The notes under the pieces: generated by a model | What the model saw: the letters and a program-made list of their open reading frames with translations, nothing else | Told to the model about the DNA's origin: nothing | The model's database searches: none | NCBI RefSeq assembly: GCF_048544455.1 | Contig: NC_133536.1 | Coordinates: 26,290,152-26,354,151, forward strand | Reading direction: 5' to 3' | Length of the DNA stretch: 64,000 nucleotides | DNA from: Silene latifolia | Lineage: Eukaryota > Streptophyta > Magnoliopsida > Caryophyllales > Caryophyllaceae | Shown: positions 45,803-57,600 of the stretch, piece after piece | How positions within the stretch are numbered: position 1 is the stretch's first letter | How the letters are laid out: each line of letters opens with the position of its first letter | Program-made: the position numbers and the translations under genes

Positions 45803-48187
45803 TGTAGACACCTCGTTTCTGCACCCCTCGCAAACCACCCGGTGATGATTGGGCCGCATGTTTGATTCGCGGAACGATTTGTGACAGTTCGTAAGATTAT
45901 CGTCAAGTGTTTGCTCAAATATTAATGTCGACCTCTTAGTTGTCATCTACGTCCTGATACGGTCGTTTTGGCAGTAATTAGAGTACATTCGGAGTCCGGG
46001 TCAAAAACCGTCTCCATTTTCTGATAACTGTTAAATCCTGAGTCGGAATGTTCTGGAATGTTCCGGATATTTTTATTCCATATTTTCACAAATTTTATCT
46101 TTTGGCAAATAATATCCCGTAATATTCACAAGATAATCGAATTATTTCCGTCCTACCATAACTCAAACGCGGAAATCTTTCTTCAGCAGGAGGAAACCTC
46201 CTGGGAATAGACGCCAGTCTTTGCGCCTCTTCCAAGGGACGCAGATGATGGCTGCGCGCTCTTCCCAGGCCCTTCTTTGCATGATTTACGTATCTTTTTT
46301 ATATCTTTCCGAGATTCACTTCCAAAGAGTCTCCGAAACCCTATTCCGTCGCGTGATTAGTATAAATAGGAGCTTTCGTTCCTCATATTTCTCACGCGAG
46401 TGTCCGCCCTTCTCTTCTCTCTTTGCATTCTAGACTTCGTTCTTACTAATTGGCGCCTACGTGCTTGGACTTCCGACCACGTAAGCTCGGATCTTTCCGG
46501 GTACCAGCCTCTCCGTTGCATGACCGACCAATTTGACCAACTACACCAATAATCAACTTAAATTAATCAATCGTTTTCCTCTTACGAGGGCACTTTCCTT
46601 GCATTCGCGTCGAGCATTCACTAGTCGATATCTTAGTTCATCTCGTTCCGTCAACATGTAAGTCTGAGGGTGTATAATCCTCTTTTATTTATTGTATTTT
46701 TATTTTTATTGTATCATCATTGTAAGATTTATGTCGAAAACACCGTTAAAATCGATTTCTAAAACCCTTCGTTAAAACCTGTTTTTGCGGATTTCCAGTA
46801 GACAAACGTCGAGAAAAGATGCAGCAACTGCTGCGCCTCTTCGAAGGAGCGCAGTTCCTGCTGCGCCTCTTTGTGAGGCTGCCGCAGTTCCTGCTTCTTT
46901 TCTTCTTCCTTCGTCCTCTGTAATTCGTGTGTTTTGTTATTTGTTTCGTTTATTTTCTTTAATTCTTCATCATTATAATTCACATGTATATTTTAATTAT
47001 CATTCATTAATTCATATGTTTTAATTCATCAAATCCGACTTAAATCCTAAATAATCCATATTTACGGGTTTTCGTCATTAAATTCAATTCGGGTTTTAGA
47101 AATTCAATTCGTTCATATTGAGTTTCTGGAATTCATCGTTGATATATTTTCATCTGTTTATTCATTAATTCGTCATCATTCATTATGTTTAGTCTAAAAT
47201 AATTTGTTTAGTTAGTTTGTTAATTCGTTAATTAATCATTATTTCATGTAAATAATCCGTTTGCATCGTCTCATTCATATTTATCGCTTTCATGACCATC
47301 ATTCACATGTAAATAACATGCTAATCACTTTCATCCGAGTCAAATAATTCAATCAATCATTAAATTCACCAATTAACATTAACGATTTGTAGTTCCGGCT
47401 TCACAGCCAGAACTCACCCTTGGAACAGACGCAGCAACTGCTGCGCCTCTTCCAGAGGGCGCAGTCCTGCTGCGCCTCTTCCAGGATGATTTCTGTCCCT
47501 GAATTCCGTTTCTGCTTTGACATGGTTTAATTAATCCACGTATTAATTAACTATTATCCGTATTATCACACTAATTCCTGTTCGTTGATTTTATTTATTC
47601 TTTTATTCTTTTTCTCAATCATCCGTTTTAAAGGTATTTTCGACATAAATCGCCTAAACCATAGTAATTATTGTAATTTATTATTATTGTATCGTTTTTA
47701 TCATTTGTATGTTTTCACATGTAAATGAGCATTAAATCCTACTTCGACCCAATTGTATGCTAATTAATTGTTCACCGACTTAGTTAATTCTTCACATGCT
47801 AGGATTAATTCATGGATGTTGCATTGCATGCAGATAACCGACGATATATCAAGTACGAATAACTTCCCTAATCATTAGTAGAGGCCGCTATCGAGGCGGG
47901 CGGGATTAGGCGTTCGATCAAAAGAGCTTCCTAATACGTACCCTCACCCCTTACTCCAGATCTCCGTGAGCACCCGTGTTCATTGGCATCCACGAGAGTC
48001 ATTCTAGACATAGAATGCTAAGGGTAACGATTGCTTAGTGTTCATGTCACTACTTTGTGTCTTGACATGACACGAGGTATTCGAACGGTTCCAATTTCCC
48101 ATAAAAATTGGTGGCGACTCCTTACAAAATGCAAACGCTTGTCCCCGTTTCTCACCAAGCGCCCCCGTGGGCGGCCCGCTGTCCACA
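45803..48187 (+). repeat. Retand-like LTR 2 (shared middle LTR)
   Basis: TGTAGACACC...GTCCACA, 2385 bp. It serves as the right LTR of unit 1 and the left LTR of unit 2. Dyad pairs start at 46210, 46818 and 47428; the TATA box is at 46361-46368. It is followed by the primer-binding site at 48188. Confidence 0.93.
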
Positions 48188-48929
48188 GTTTGGCGACTCC
48201 GCTGGGGATATACACTTACGTGTAGCTAGGGTGAAACTCGAACAAGGTTAGGGAATAGTTTGTACAAGACAATTGTCGGTTTTCATAACTCGGTCTTCCT
48301 AGACCGTTTTATTCGGCCTTCCTAGGCCCAACCCAACCTATTCGACCAATCGTCCCGTCTAAACGGTCCTAATTCTTATTTGGGCCTAAGGATGGATAGC
48401 GATTGACGTCATCCATACCGTGATGCTTACTCTTGTTTGTATCAAGGGCCTTCACTACTTGAGGAAATGGACTAGGAATCGGCCTTACTCTTGTTTGGCA
48501 CGAGCCTCTCCACAGACTTCGGGTTTGATGGTTCGGTATGGCAACCCACCCTTTTAAACCAAAACCCTTTTAAATGCACTCAGCATCCCGTTATAATGCT
48601 TGTATAAATGTGTAAACCTTACGTGATCACCACTTTTAAACAAAACCATGACGAATTTTCAAAAAAAAATCAAAATCCTCATTTTCAAACAAGAATTTCG
48701 AAAAAGTAGGCCTTTAATTAGCGCAAAATCCGGTCAAAACTCTGTCCGTTTGTCAAGTCAAAATCCGGGCCACAAGCCCATTTCAAAACCTCACTTCGAG
48801 TCCACTCCTACAACTACACTACAATTGACTAGGACACACATTTTCAAAGACCTTGTCTTTCTTCAAAACTCACTCAACACAAGTGGCACACACACACATT
48901 TTCAAAGACCTTGTCTTTCTTCAAATCAA

Positions 48930-51719
48930 GCGAGGTTCGTACCTGACGACCTCGACCACCGACGAGTGCCTCGATGGCGGTAGCTCGTAGCCGGTTGGCC
49001 ACCCTCCATAGTGCCACGAACCGAGATGGCGCGACCTGTATTTCAAAAGAAAGTCTCAGTAAGTTGAACAAGTTCAATCAAATGTGTTCTTACACGAAAG
49101 GTATGTAAGCTGGAGGCTCACCCTCCGAATCAGATGCTGCCAGTCATCTAGGCCAGCATCCGTCACAGCTACGTCAAAGTCACGCAACTCGGAGATCGTC
49201 GTCCTCCCAGTCGCGTCGGTGTACTCAAGAGTCTCGGGGTACTCTGGGGGCTCGATGCCCGCCGCCTCAACCTCCTACAAAGACAAATAGCTCTCATTAA
49301 TCGATGATCTTTCATCGTAATTCCCGAAATCAAATCAAGAAAGGTAAAGGATACTCACCACTGCGGCCGATCGCCACCTCCCGTAAAGGAACGCCGAGTA
49401 GTCCTCGCCGAGGCGGAAGAAGAGGTCGTCGCCACGGCACCAGCCAAGTCCGCCTCCCTCTCGGCCTCGAAGGCTCCACGAACAACGTCCTCGGAGGATC
49501 GACGGAACCGTCAACGCGCGCCCGAGAGCACCGACGAGCCAAACGCTCGCCCAAATACCACACAGACCCATCGACGTCCACAACAAAGCCAGCTCGGGCT
49601 CCTAGGTCGAAGAACCTCAGTGACAAAAGGAGGCGCTCCAGCGTACTCCGCCCAAGGTCCGGGCACCCATCACGACAAGATAAAGCAAAGATCATTCCTA
49701 TGATCAAGTGGAAGCAAAGGACAAGAAATATATATACGAGTGGGATACTCACGCTTTTTCTCGGTGAAGGGCGTTCACATCCCGCCGGTAGACATTGTGA
49801 GAAGAGCGCTTGCTCTTCGTCCTTCACATCACCCAATCCCTCACCACGGGATAGGCCTTCTCCAAATGCTCTATCCTCTTGGGCGCGAGACTCGGAAAGT
49901 AAGAGTACACCCATGCCTATAAAACAAAATAATCAATGACGATCTTTCGTGATTCAACAAAGAAAAGAATTTACTTTGGTCTAAAGGAAGGTTCATACCT
50001 CCAACAGTAGTCCAGGTCCGACAGCGCCAGGAGAAGTCCCCTTCTCCATCAACTCCGGACGAACCATGGCCCTCATGAAGCGGATGAGGACCGCAAAACC
50101 AAAGCGATGACCCGGTCCCCGCGCCCTAGGGAACTCGGTCGAAAAGAAAGGGAAGAAGCTTCGTCGATAGCCTCTCGCCCTTGTCTCCGAGGTAAATCGA
50201 AGACAGGAACCACCAAAGCCACGGACGAGCCCTCTGCTCCAGACGGGGAGGAGGAGCAGTCTCCCTCCCATCGATCGTCACCCGGCCGGGTCTTCCCCAA
50301 AGTAGTCTCGGACGTAGGTGCGGGTACCGAACCCGGCAAGATCGACCTTCGGCGACAAGCTCCAGCCGATCAATCTCCTCGCCTCGGCCGAATCCGCCCT
50401 CATAGCAGTCTCCGGCCACACCATCTCCTCGGTCCCACACGGCAGACCAGAAATCATGCCGTAATCCTCCAGTGTAACTCCCACCTCACCGAAAGGCAAG
50501 TGAAACGTGGAAGTCGTATCCCAGAATCGGTCCAAGAAAGCACGGACCAGGCTAAGGTTGGCCCGCAACTTCCTCTTCACGATATCCCTCCAGACCTGAA
50601 CCAGAGGACCAAACGCTCCACGCTCGATCATGGCCCTCTCCTCCGCCGACAGCCGCTCGTAGTGCTCCATCGTTTGTCGTGTAACCCGAGAACGACCGAT
50701 GTTCCGGCCTCCTATTATGATTTGAAACAAAGCTATCTTTAGTTTTGAAGGAAATTTGCAAGAAGTTTGGACAAAAAGAATGAAAGAGAATAGGTAATGA
50801 GTAGTGAATTCTTATTTACCAAGCTCTTCACCGTCCTATAGGACAGGTGACCCTCTGCAGCCCACACGAGGTGCCTACTCTCCCAGGTCTCAGCCCACGC
50901 GAGAGCTCCCCTCAGCTGACGACCTCCTCGCCTGACGTTGGCCCGTCTCGGGGCCTCCTCTTCCTCCTCGACGGCCTCCTCCTCGTGAGCCTCGTCTCCA
51001 GTAGCCATCACCGCAGCGGTGAGGGCCTGCTCTAAAGCCTCCTCAACCGTAACAACGTCTATCTCCATGGGAGTCCTCCCAGAAGTAGAAGCCTCATCAC
51101 CTGCGACATTAAAGTAAATTCAGGCCGCGTCACATGACGACAAGCCTTTGTTAAGGAGTTTTCGAGCCCTCCAGAGCCCTGAAAACTGCCCTTTCCATGC
51201 CATCTTTGGCCATATTCCCACCAACCCAATCACTCATGTGATAAATTGGGCCAAGTCAAGTCCAAGTCAAGGCCTAGTTCCGGGTTCAAGCCGAAAATTC
51301 GGCAGCATTTCGTTATAACGGCGATTATGCCCTAAAAGGTGTCCTGAAAAAGTTGTCACGAACCAAAATTTCGAGATGGCAGGAAGTTTACCCATCATTC
51401 AAGGATTCCAAATATCAAATTTCATCGCCAATGGGCAATCCTAGGGCTATTTTCGAAGCAATTTGGGGTTTAGCTGTAAAACCGTCTCAAAATTCGCTCA
51501 AGGGCTAAAAACTCGATGAAAATTCAAAGCAAATACATGGTTATGTTCCTAACATTTCCTACTAGCCATTTCTAGCATCAATTTGGCAAAGCAAATCCAT
51601 TTGGGGGAAAAGCCCCAAATTTTCGATCAAAAGGGTCGAAAACCCTAATTCTCGCGGCTCAAAATTCGACAAATGTAGATGATTAATGCAAGATTAAGAC
51701 ACATACCTCGATTAGTCAT
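48930..51719 (-). pseudogene. Antisense gene 2 (PMD), copy in unit 2
   Basis: This is the counterpart of 41202-44211. The PMD core is clear around 50.7-50.3 kb (RANLSLVRAFLDRFWDTTST, then TFHLPFGEVGVTLEDYGMIS), and so is the acidic head (EIDVVTVEEALEQALT...). The region also contains the small 5' block near 51.7 kb. It lacks the coiled-coil end seen in unit 1. It is broken in several places. The plus-strand frames over it are shadows. Confidence 0.65.
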
Positions 51720-51860
51720 GTTTAATGCAAGCTTTTGAATCCAACCTCGACGGAAATGGTGAAGATTTGAGAGAGAAATTGAAGGAAATGTGTTTCGAAA
51801 TAATGAATTATAATCCTTCTGATTTCGCGTTTTTACGCGAAATAGCCAATTTGGGGAAAG

Positions 51861-51921
51861 GACGCAGCAGGCGCTGCGCCTCTTCCAAGAGACGTAGCCC
51901 TTGCTGCGCCTCTTCCTTGTG
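51861..51921. repeat. Paired CGCAG...CTGCG dyads, unit 2
   Basis: GACGCAGCAGGCGCTGCGCC followed by a second, slightly changed dyad, equivalent to 44354-44414. Confidence 0.75.
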
Positions 51922-52057
51922 TTCCCTCCATACGAATTTTCAAAAATTCGTTATGAGTTCGTTATTTGTGGGCCCATCTTTGGTGCGCCTCTTCTTCAAC
52001 GCTATTGTATTCTTTTGGTCCGTTTCGATGATTTTTCGTTCCGGTCCGCATTTTATC

Positions 52058-52448
52058 CCGCGCAGCAGTATTTTGCAGTATTGCTCAAATCATTTTATCC
52101 GGCGCAGTAGTATTTTGCAGTATTGCTCACTCAAGATTTCTTCCATGACGATCAAGATGTTCCTAGTCGTCTGTCCCCGACGCAGTAGTATTTTGCAGTG
52201 CTGCTCCCTCGAGATTTCTCCCACGACGATCAAGATGTTCCTAGTCGTCAAAATATTCCCCAGCAAGAGTTTGTTTGAGACTGACGCAAGCAGATTCAAC
52301 TTCAAGTTTCGCCAGAGTTTGTTTGAGACCGACACAAGCAGATTCAACCTCAAGTTTCGCCAGAGTTCGCTTGAGACCGACGCAAGCAGATTCAACCTCA
52401 AGTTTTTGCCAGAGTTCGCTTGAGACCGACGCAAGCAGATTCCCCAGC
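52058..52448. repeat. Minisatellites of unit 2
   Basis: Three GCAGTATTTTGCAGT(A/G)(T/C)TGCTC-containing units (52058-52210) are followed by about three and a half copies of the 47-bp TTGAGACNGACGCAAGCAG unit (52273-52448). Both arrays are longer than in unit 1. Confidence 0.8.
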
Positions 52449-53330
52449 AGTTTCTACCGACGTCCTGCTACCCTCAATATTATTGTTTCCTCATAGAGTT
52501 CGGCAAAAGTGTCGTTCTCCAGAAGTTCCCAAGCCAAGGCCTCATTCCTTAGGTTCATAAACCCATAAATCCTTTTGGAGTTCTCATACCTCAGAAAGCT
52601 TAACGCACGCGTTCAAAACAAGAATTAATATCCCAGTAAGTTCCTAAACTTAACCCTAGGATCCCAATTCCTCTTAGGTTCACAAGCCTTTAAGTTCCCA
52701 TACCAGCCGTCCTTCTAGGTTCATATACCCAAGTTCACACACATAGCTTCTTTTAGGTTCCTAAACTCCCTAGAGTTCATACACTTTTCTCCTTAGGATC
52801 ATATTTCCTTAGGATCATATTCCTTTAGGATCATCTTATACCCCTTAGGATCATATTCTTTAGGATCACCTTTTCCTTTTAGGATCATATTCCTTTAGGA
52901 TCACCTTTTAGAGTTCTTACACCCAAACTTTGGTTACCCTTTAAGTTGAACTTATATTTGGTCTCCTTCCCGCCGATGCTTTCCTTTAGGGTCCCCATAC
53001 CCTAGCACCAATCCTTATATATCTTTTAGGTCTTACCCTTAGCTCCTACGCTTAACCTTAGCTCCTATGCACCTCCGGAAGCATCTCGAGAAAGAAGTCT
53101 CAGGTATGATCTCCTCTTATGGCTGGCGAGCTTCCTTACGTAGTCTAATGGACTTTAAACGACCCTCCCCGATAGTCGACAGACTCTAAAATGTTCCCGA
53201 CGACAGGTCCTTGGTTCAGACCCCTTGAGCCGCCTCGCGTCGCCATAGTCGTCAGGTTGTAATCTTCGATTGACCTGATGGCTATACTTTGACTTTCGCC
53301 TTGTCCAAGCCTCGGTCAAAGTGGGGGCTC

Positions 53331-55718
53331 AGACACACCTCGTTTACGCACCCCTCGCAAACCACCCGGTGATGATTGGGCCGCATGTTTGATTCGCGGA
53401 ACGATTTGTGACGATTCGTAATATTATCGTCAAGTGTTTGCTCAAATATTAATGTCGACCTCTTAGTTGTCATCTACGTCCCGATACGGTCGTTTTGGCG
53501 ATAATTAGAGTACATTCGAGTCCGGGTCAAAAACCGTCTCCATTTTCTCGATAATCTGTTAAAATCCGAGTCGGAATGTTCTGGAATGTTCCGGATATTT
53601 CTATTCCATATTTTCACAAATTTTATCTTTTGGCAAATAATATCCCGTAATATTCACAAGATAATCGAATTATTTCCGTCCTACCATAACTCAAACGCGA
53701 AATCTTTCTTCAAATAGGAGAAACCTCCTGGGAATAGACGCAGCAGTCTTTGCGCCTCTTCCAAGGGACGCAGTGGCTGCTGCGCCTCTTCCCAGGCCCT
53801 TCTTTGCATGATTTACGTATCTTTTTTATATCTTTCCGAGATTCACTTCCAAAGAGTCTCCGAAACCCTATTCCGTCGCGTGATTAGTATAAATAGGAGC
53901 TTTCGTTCCTCATATTTCTCACGCGAGTGTCCGCCCTTCTCTTCTCCCTTTGCATTCTAGACTTCGTTCTTACTAATTGGCGCCTACGTGCTTGGACTTC
54001 CGACCACGTAAGCTCGGATCTTTCCGGGTACCAGCCTCTCCGTTGCATGACCGACCAATTTGACCAACTACACCAATAATCAACTTAAATTAATCAATCG
54101 TTTTCCTCTTACGAGGGCACTTTCCTTGCATTCGCGTCGAGCATTCACTAGTCGATATCTTAGTTCATCTCGTTCCGTCAACATGTAAGTCTGAGGGTGT
54201 ATAATCCTCTTTTATTTATTGTATTTTTATTTTTATTGTATCATCATTGTAAGATTTATGTCGAAAACACCGTTAAAATCGATTTCTAAAACCCTTCGTT
54301 AAAACCTGTTTTTGCGGATTTCCAGTAGACAGACGTCGAGAAAAGACGCAAGAATCGCTGCGCCTCTTCGAAGGAGCGCGCTTCTGCTGCGCGCCTCTTC
54401 GTGAGGCTGCCGCAGTTCCTGCTTCTTTTCTTCTTCTTCTTCGTCCTCTGTAATTCGTGTGTTTTGTTATTTGTTTCGTTTATTTTCTTTAATTCTTCAT
54501 CATTATAATTCACATGTATATTTTAATTATCATTCATTAATTCATATGTTTTAATTCATCAAATCCGACTTAAATCCTAAATAATCCATATTTACGGGTT
54601 TTCGTCATTAAATTCAATTCGGGTTTTAGAAATTCAATTCGTTCATATTGAGTTCCTGGAATTCATCGTTGATATATTTTCATCTGTTTATTCATTAATT
54701 CGTCATCATTCATTATGTTTAGTCTAAAATAATTTGTTTAGTTAGTTTGTTAATTCGTTAATTAATCATTATTTCATGTAAATAATCCGTTTGCATCGTC
54801 TCATTCATATTTATCGCTTTCATGACCATCATTCATATGTTAAATAACATGCTAATCACTTTCATCCGAGTAAATAATTTAATTAATCATTAAAATCACC
54901 AATTAACATTAACGATTTGTAGTTCCGCTTCACGATCGAACTCACCCTTGGAATGACGCAAAGAATCGCCGCGCCTCTTCCAGAGGGCGCATTCCTGCTG
55001 CGCCTGTTCCAGGATGATTTCTGTCCCTGAATTCCGTTTCTGCTTTGACATGGTTTATTTAATCCACGTATTAATTAACTATTATCCGTATTATCACGCT
55101 AATTCCTGTTCGTTGATTTTATTTATTCTTTTACTTTCTTTTTCTCAAATCATCCGTTTTAAAGGTATTTTCGACATAAATCGCCTAAACCATTGTAATT
55201 ATTGTAATTCATAATTATTGTATCGTTTTTATCATTTGTATGTTTTCACATGTAAATGAGCATTAAATCCTACTTCGACCCAATTGTATGCTAATTAATT
55301 GTTCACCGACTTAGTTAATTCTTCACATGCTAGGATTAATTCATGGATGTTGCATTGCATGCATATAACCGACGATATATCAAGTACGAATAACTTCCCT
55401 AATCATTAGTAGAGGCCGCTATCGAGGCGGGCGGGATTAGGTGTTCGATCAAAAGAGCTTCCTAATACGTACCCTCACCCCTTACTCTAGATCTCCGTGA
55501 GCACCCGTGTTCATTGGCATCCACGAGAGTCATTCTAGACATAGAATGCTAAGGGTAACGATTGCTTAGTGTTCATGTCACTACTTTGTGTCTTGACATG
55601 ACACGAGGTATTCGAACGGTTCCAATTTCCCATAAAAATTGGTGGCGACTCCTTACAAAATGCAAACGCTTGTCCCCGTTTCTCACCAAGCGCCCCCGTG
55701 GGCGGCCCGCTGTCCACA
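53331..55718 (+). repeat. Retand-like LTR 3
   Basis: About 2388 bp, ending GCTGTCCACA just before the right target duplication. Dyad pairs start at 53737, 54345 and 54955; the TATA box is at 53888-53895. It differs from LTRs 1 and 2 more than they differ from each other, and many differences fall at CAG/CTG words. Confidence 0.92.
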
Positions 55719-55723
55719 GTAAA
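55719..55723. repeat. Target-site duplication GTAAA, right copy
   Basis: Matches 28270-28274 and rejoins Helitron B sequence (AAATCATTGAAATTAAACC), which parallels Helitron A at about 18707-18730. Confidence 0.9.
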
Positions 55724-56677
55724 TCATTGAAATTAAACCAAATGGAAAACATGAATTTAAATATAAATCAAAGGATTTATAAAACCAATAACATAACAAA
55801 TTAAAATAGATTTTATTGGACATAACAACAACAATACTCAATAATAATACTCAATATACTCTTTATAATCAAATGAATAAATTAAACTATAAATTATAAT
55901 CCACAACTTAGAAGCTCATGGGCAAATGAGCAATAGATTTTAAATAAATATTGTGAATAAAAACTATCATAGGTATTATATATTTTATAGCCATCACACA
56001 ACCATAGACTCCCTAATTTTAATTTTATTTTAAATTTATTTTGTGGTATTATTAAATTAGATAATTGATTGCTGAGCAACTCAAGTGGTGAATTAAATAA
56101 GGAAAAATGTTAATGAAAATTATGGGTATTAAGTAGTATAAAGAAAGCTAATCAATTTATTAACATATTATATTACAAAAAATAATTATATAGGAATAAA
56201 TTTTAATTAATTTGGTGGGTGTTAAGTATTATGAAGAGTTCTATTAAATTTATTATAATGTTTAATTTAAAAAATGAATTAAATAGGAAAAAGTGTTAAT
56301 AAAAATAGTGGGTGCATGTTAAGTAATATGAAAAGTTTTAATTTATTAACATGTTTTATTACCAAAATTTCAATTAAAATGTCAATTTTATTTATAAATT
56401 ATGACATTTATTAACATGTTTTTATCACAAAAGTTCAATTAATATGTCAATATTGATTATAAATTATGAAATTTTGATGTAAATTTGTAAGAGTTACATA
56501 AATTAAATTAATTTATAGAAAAATGAATTAAATCTATAAAATAAGACAATTACGTGGGAATGAGTTTTGATGCTCATATTTACGTGACATTTACGTGGCA
56601 TTTTTGGATCCTACGTGGCTTTGTCTACGTGGCGTTTATTAGTCATTTTAGGGTAGCCTTTTAGTTATATTTTATAG
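55724..56677. other. Right part of Helitron B, no gene seen
   Basis: AT-rich Helitron body with repeated ATTAACATGTTTTATTA phrases and a cluster of ACGTGG(C/G) words (56590-56640). The small frame 55894-56079 is not gene-like. Confidence 0.5.
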
Positions 56678-57445
56678 ATTATGTTAACCTCATCCTCCCA
56701 ACCAACACACAATAAGGCCTAAAACGTTCTTATAAACATTATATACTTAGGTTTTAACCAAATATTTTAGAATCCGTGCAACGTACGGGCAACAAACTAG
56801 TTATATATAACACGAATATTTCTTGCAGTTATGAGCCCCTTCAATTGCAGTGGTGTGTCTCTCCCCATAAACCCGCCATTCGTGTTGGCGTGTTTTCCTT
56901 GACCAGTGGCAGTTATTCACACTACCTTTTGAAAGTTTACAATTTCATACTCACTTGAAACACGCCACTAGCAGTGGTGTGTTTATCCCGTGTTCCATGT
57001 TTTGAAAACCCGAGGCTACGTGGATACCATTTTGACAAATGTTTTTAAAACCAACCAAAAATGGCAAATACTTATACTTGAGTATTATTTTAAAAAATCA
57101 ATCAATTTATGCTCACATTTACTTTTCCTATGACTGTTCACTAAAAAACTGAAAATAAATGTGAACCAGAAACACCGTGTGAGTTTGCTATAACAACAAA
57201 AAATAAATAAAGAATTACATTTTAAAATGTTTTCCCTGCTTAGAAAATGTTTACAGAATCGAATTCGACCAACAAAAAAAATTTGAAATATTATTTTTTG
57301 GAAAATTAAAAATCAAAAATCAGATATTCTTATTCTTTTGCAATATCCCCTTATTTTTTTAATATTTTGTTTTTTGTCATCTGGAAGTTAGCCGGAGAGG
57401 GACATATCCGTCTCTCTGCCTCCCCTCTTATCTTGTTTCTGAAAT
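56678..57445. repeat. Tandem duplication upstream of CAF1, copy 1
   Basis: It begins ATTATGTTAACC and ends TTGTTTCTGAAAT, about 768 bp. Copy 2 is at 57601-58779. Most of the sequence can be followed base by base between them (for example AACGTTCTTATAAACATTAT, AAACCCGCCATTCGTGTTGG). Copy 1 keeps the empty site of the MITE found in copy 2. Confidence 0.9.
56774..56800 (+). mobile_element. Helitron 3' terminus (plus orientation)
   Basis: A hairpin-like CCGTGCAACGTACGGG is followed by CAACAAACTAG|T, the Helitron CTAG|T end. The matching place in copy 2 (57696-57725) is worn (ACAAATTAATT). The 5' end was not found, so this is a terminal remnant that was present before the duplication. Confidence 0.5.
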
Positions 57446-57600
57446 GTTAAGTAAATTAAAATACAAATGAATTGTCATTTTTGCTATGTTTTACAAATTA
57501 AACCTCTCAAAACTACTATCTAAAAGGAAAAAAAATGTGTCGGTGTCCATTGATTTACCTATTCAAATCACATGTTTAAGCAATAATGATTGTTAATCAA

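Larger units (their letters stand above)
48188..53330 (+). mobile_element. Internal region 2: short, non-autonomous unit
   Basis: It starts with the same primer-binding site and leader as unit 1, then carries only the second antisense (PMD) gene region, the dyads, minisatellites, TTAGG repeats and polypurine tract. Gag, pol and antisense gene 1 are absent, so it could move only with help from another element. It is a derivative of the same family. Confidence 0.85.
28275..55718 (+). mobile_element. Ty3/gypsy Tat (Retand/Ogre-like) array: LTR - internal 1 - LTR - internal 2 - LTR
   Basis: Three LTRs of about 2.39 kb bracket a long internal region (30662-45802) and a shorter one (48188-53330). 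Internal 1 holds, in order, a primer-binding site, gag, protease, RT, RNase H, the extra archaeal-type RNase H typical of Tat elements, an integrase without chromodomain, two antisense gene-like regions, tandem repeats and a polypurine tract. Internal 2 has the leader, the second antisense region and the 3' part, but no gag-pol. A single 5-bp duplication (GTAAA) flanks the whole array. The LTRs look very alike by eye, so it is young compared with its hosts. The coding part is broken at several points (about three in gag-pol), so it counts as a fossil. Confidence 0.92.
27052..56678 (-). mobile_element. Non-autonomous Helitron B, split by the Ty3/gypsy array
   Basis: On the minus strand it begins TCTATAAAATATAACTAAAA (right edge, 56678) and ends with a hairpin (ACCCGTGATTCTCACGGGT) and CTAG (left edge, 27052). 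The flanks are A on the left and T on the right, which is the Helitron AT target rule. Without the nested LTR array it is about 2.2 kb. No helicase frame is present, so it needed an autonomous partner. It shares its body with Helitron A. Both true ends are visible, making this the best-defined Helitron of the window. Confidence 0.8.

Noticed and set aside
49304-50742. Plus-strand frames of about 211 codons in unit 2
   Set aside because: They are complements of the GC-rich antisense PMD gene, with R/S/P-rich shadow composition.
28683-54970. Regularly spaced dyads taken as a CRISPR-like array
   Set aside because: Spacing is about 608 bp, the spacers are LTR sequence, and the context is a plant nuclear retrotransposon.
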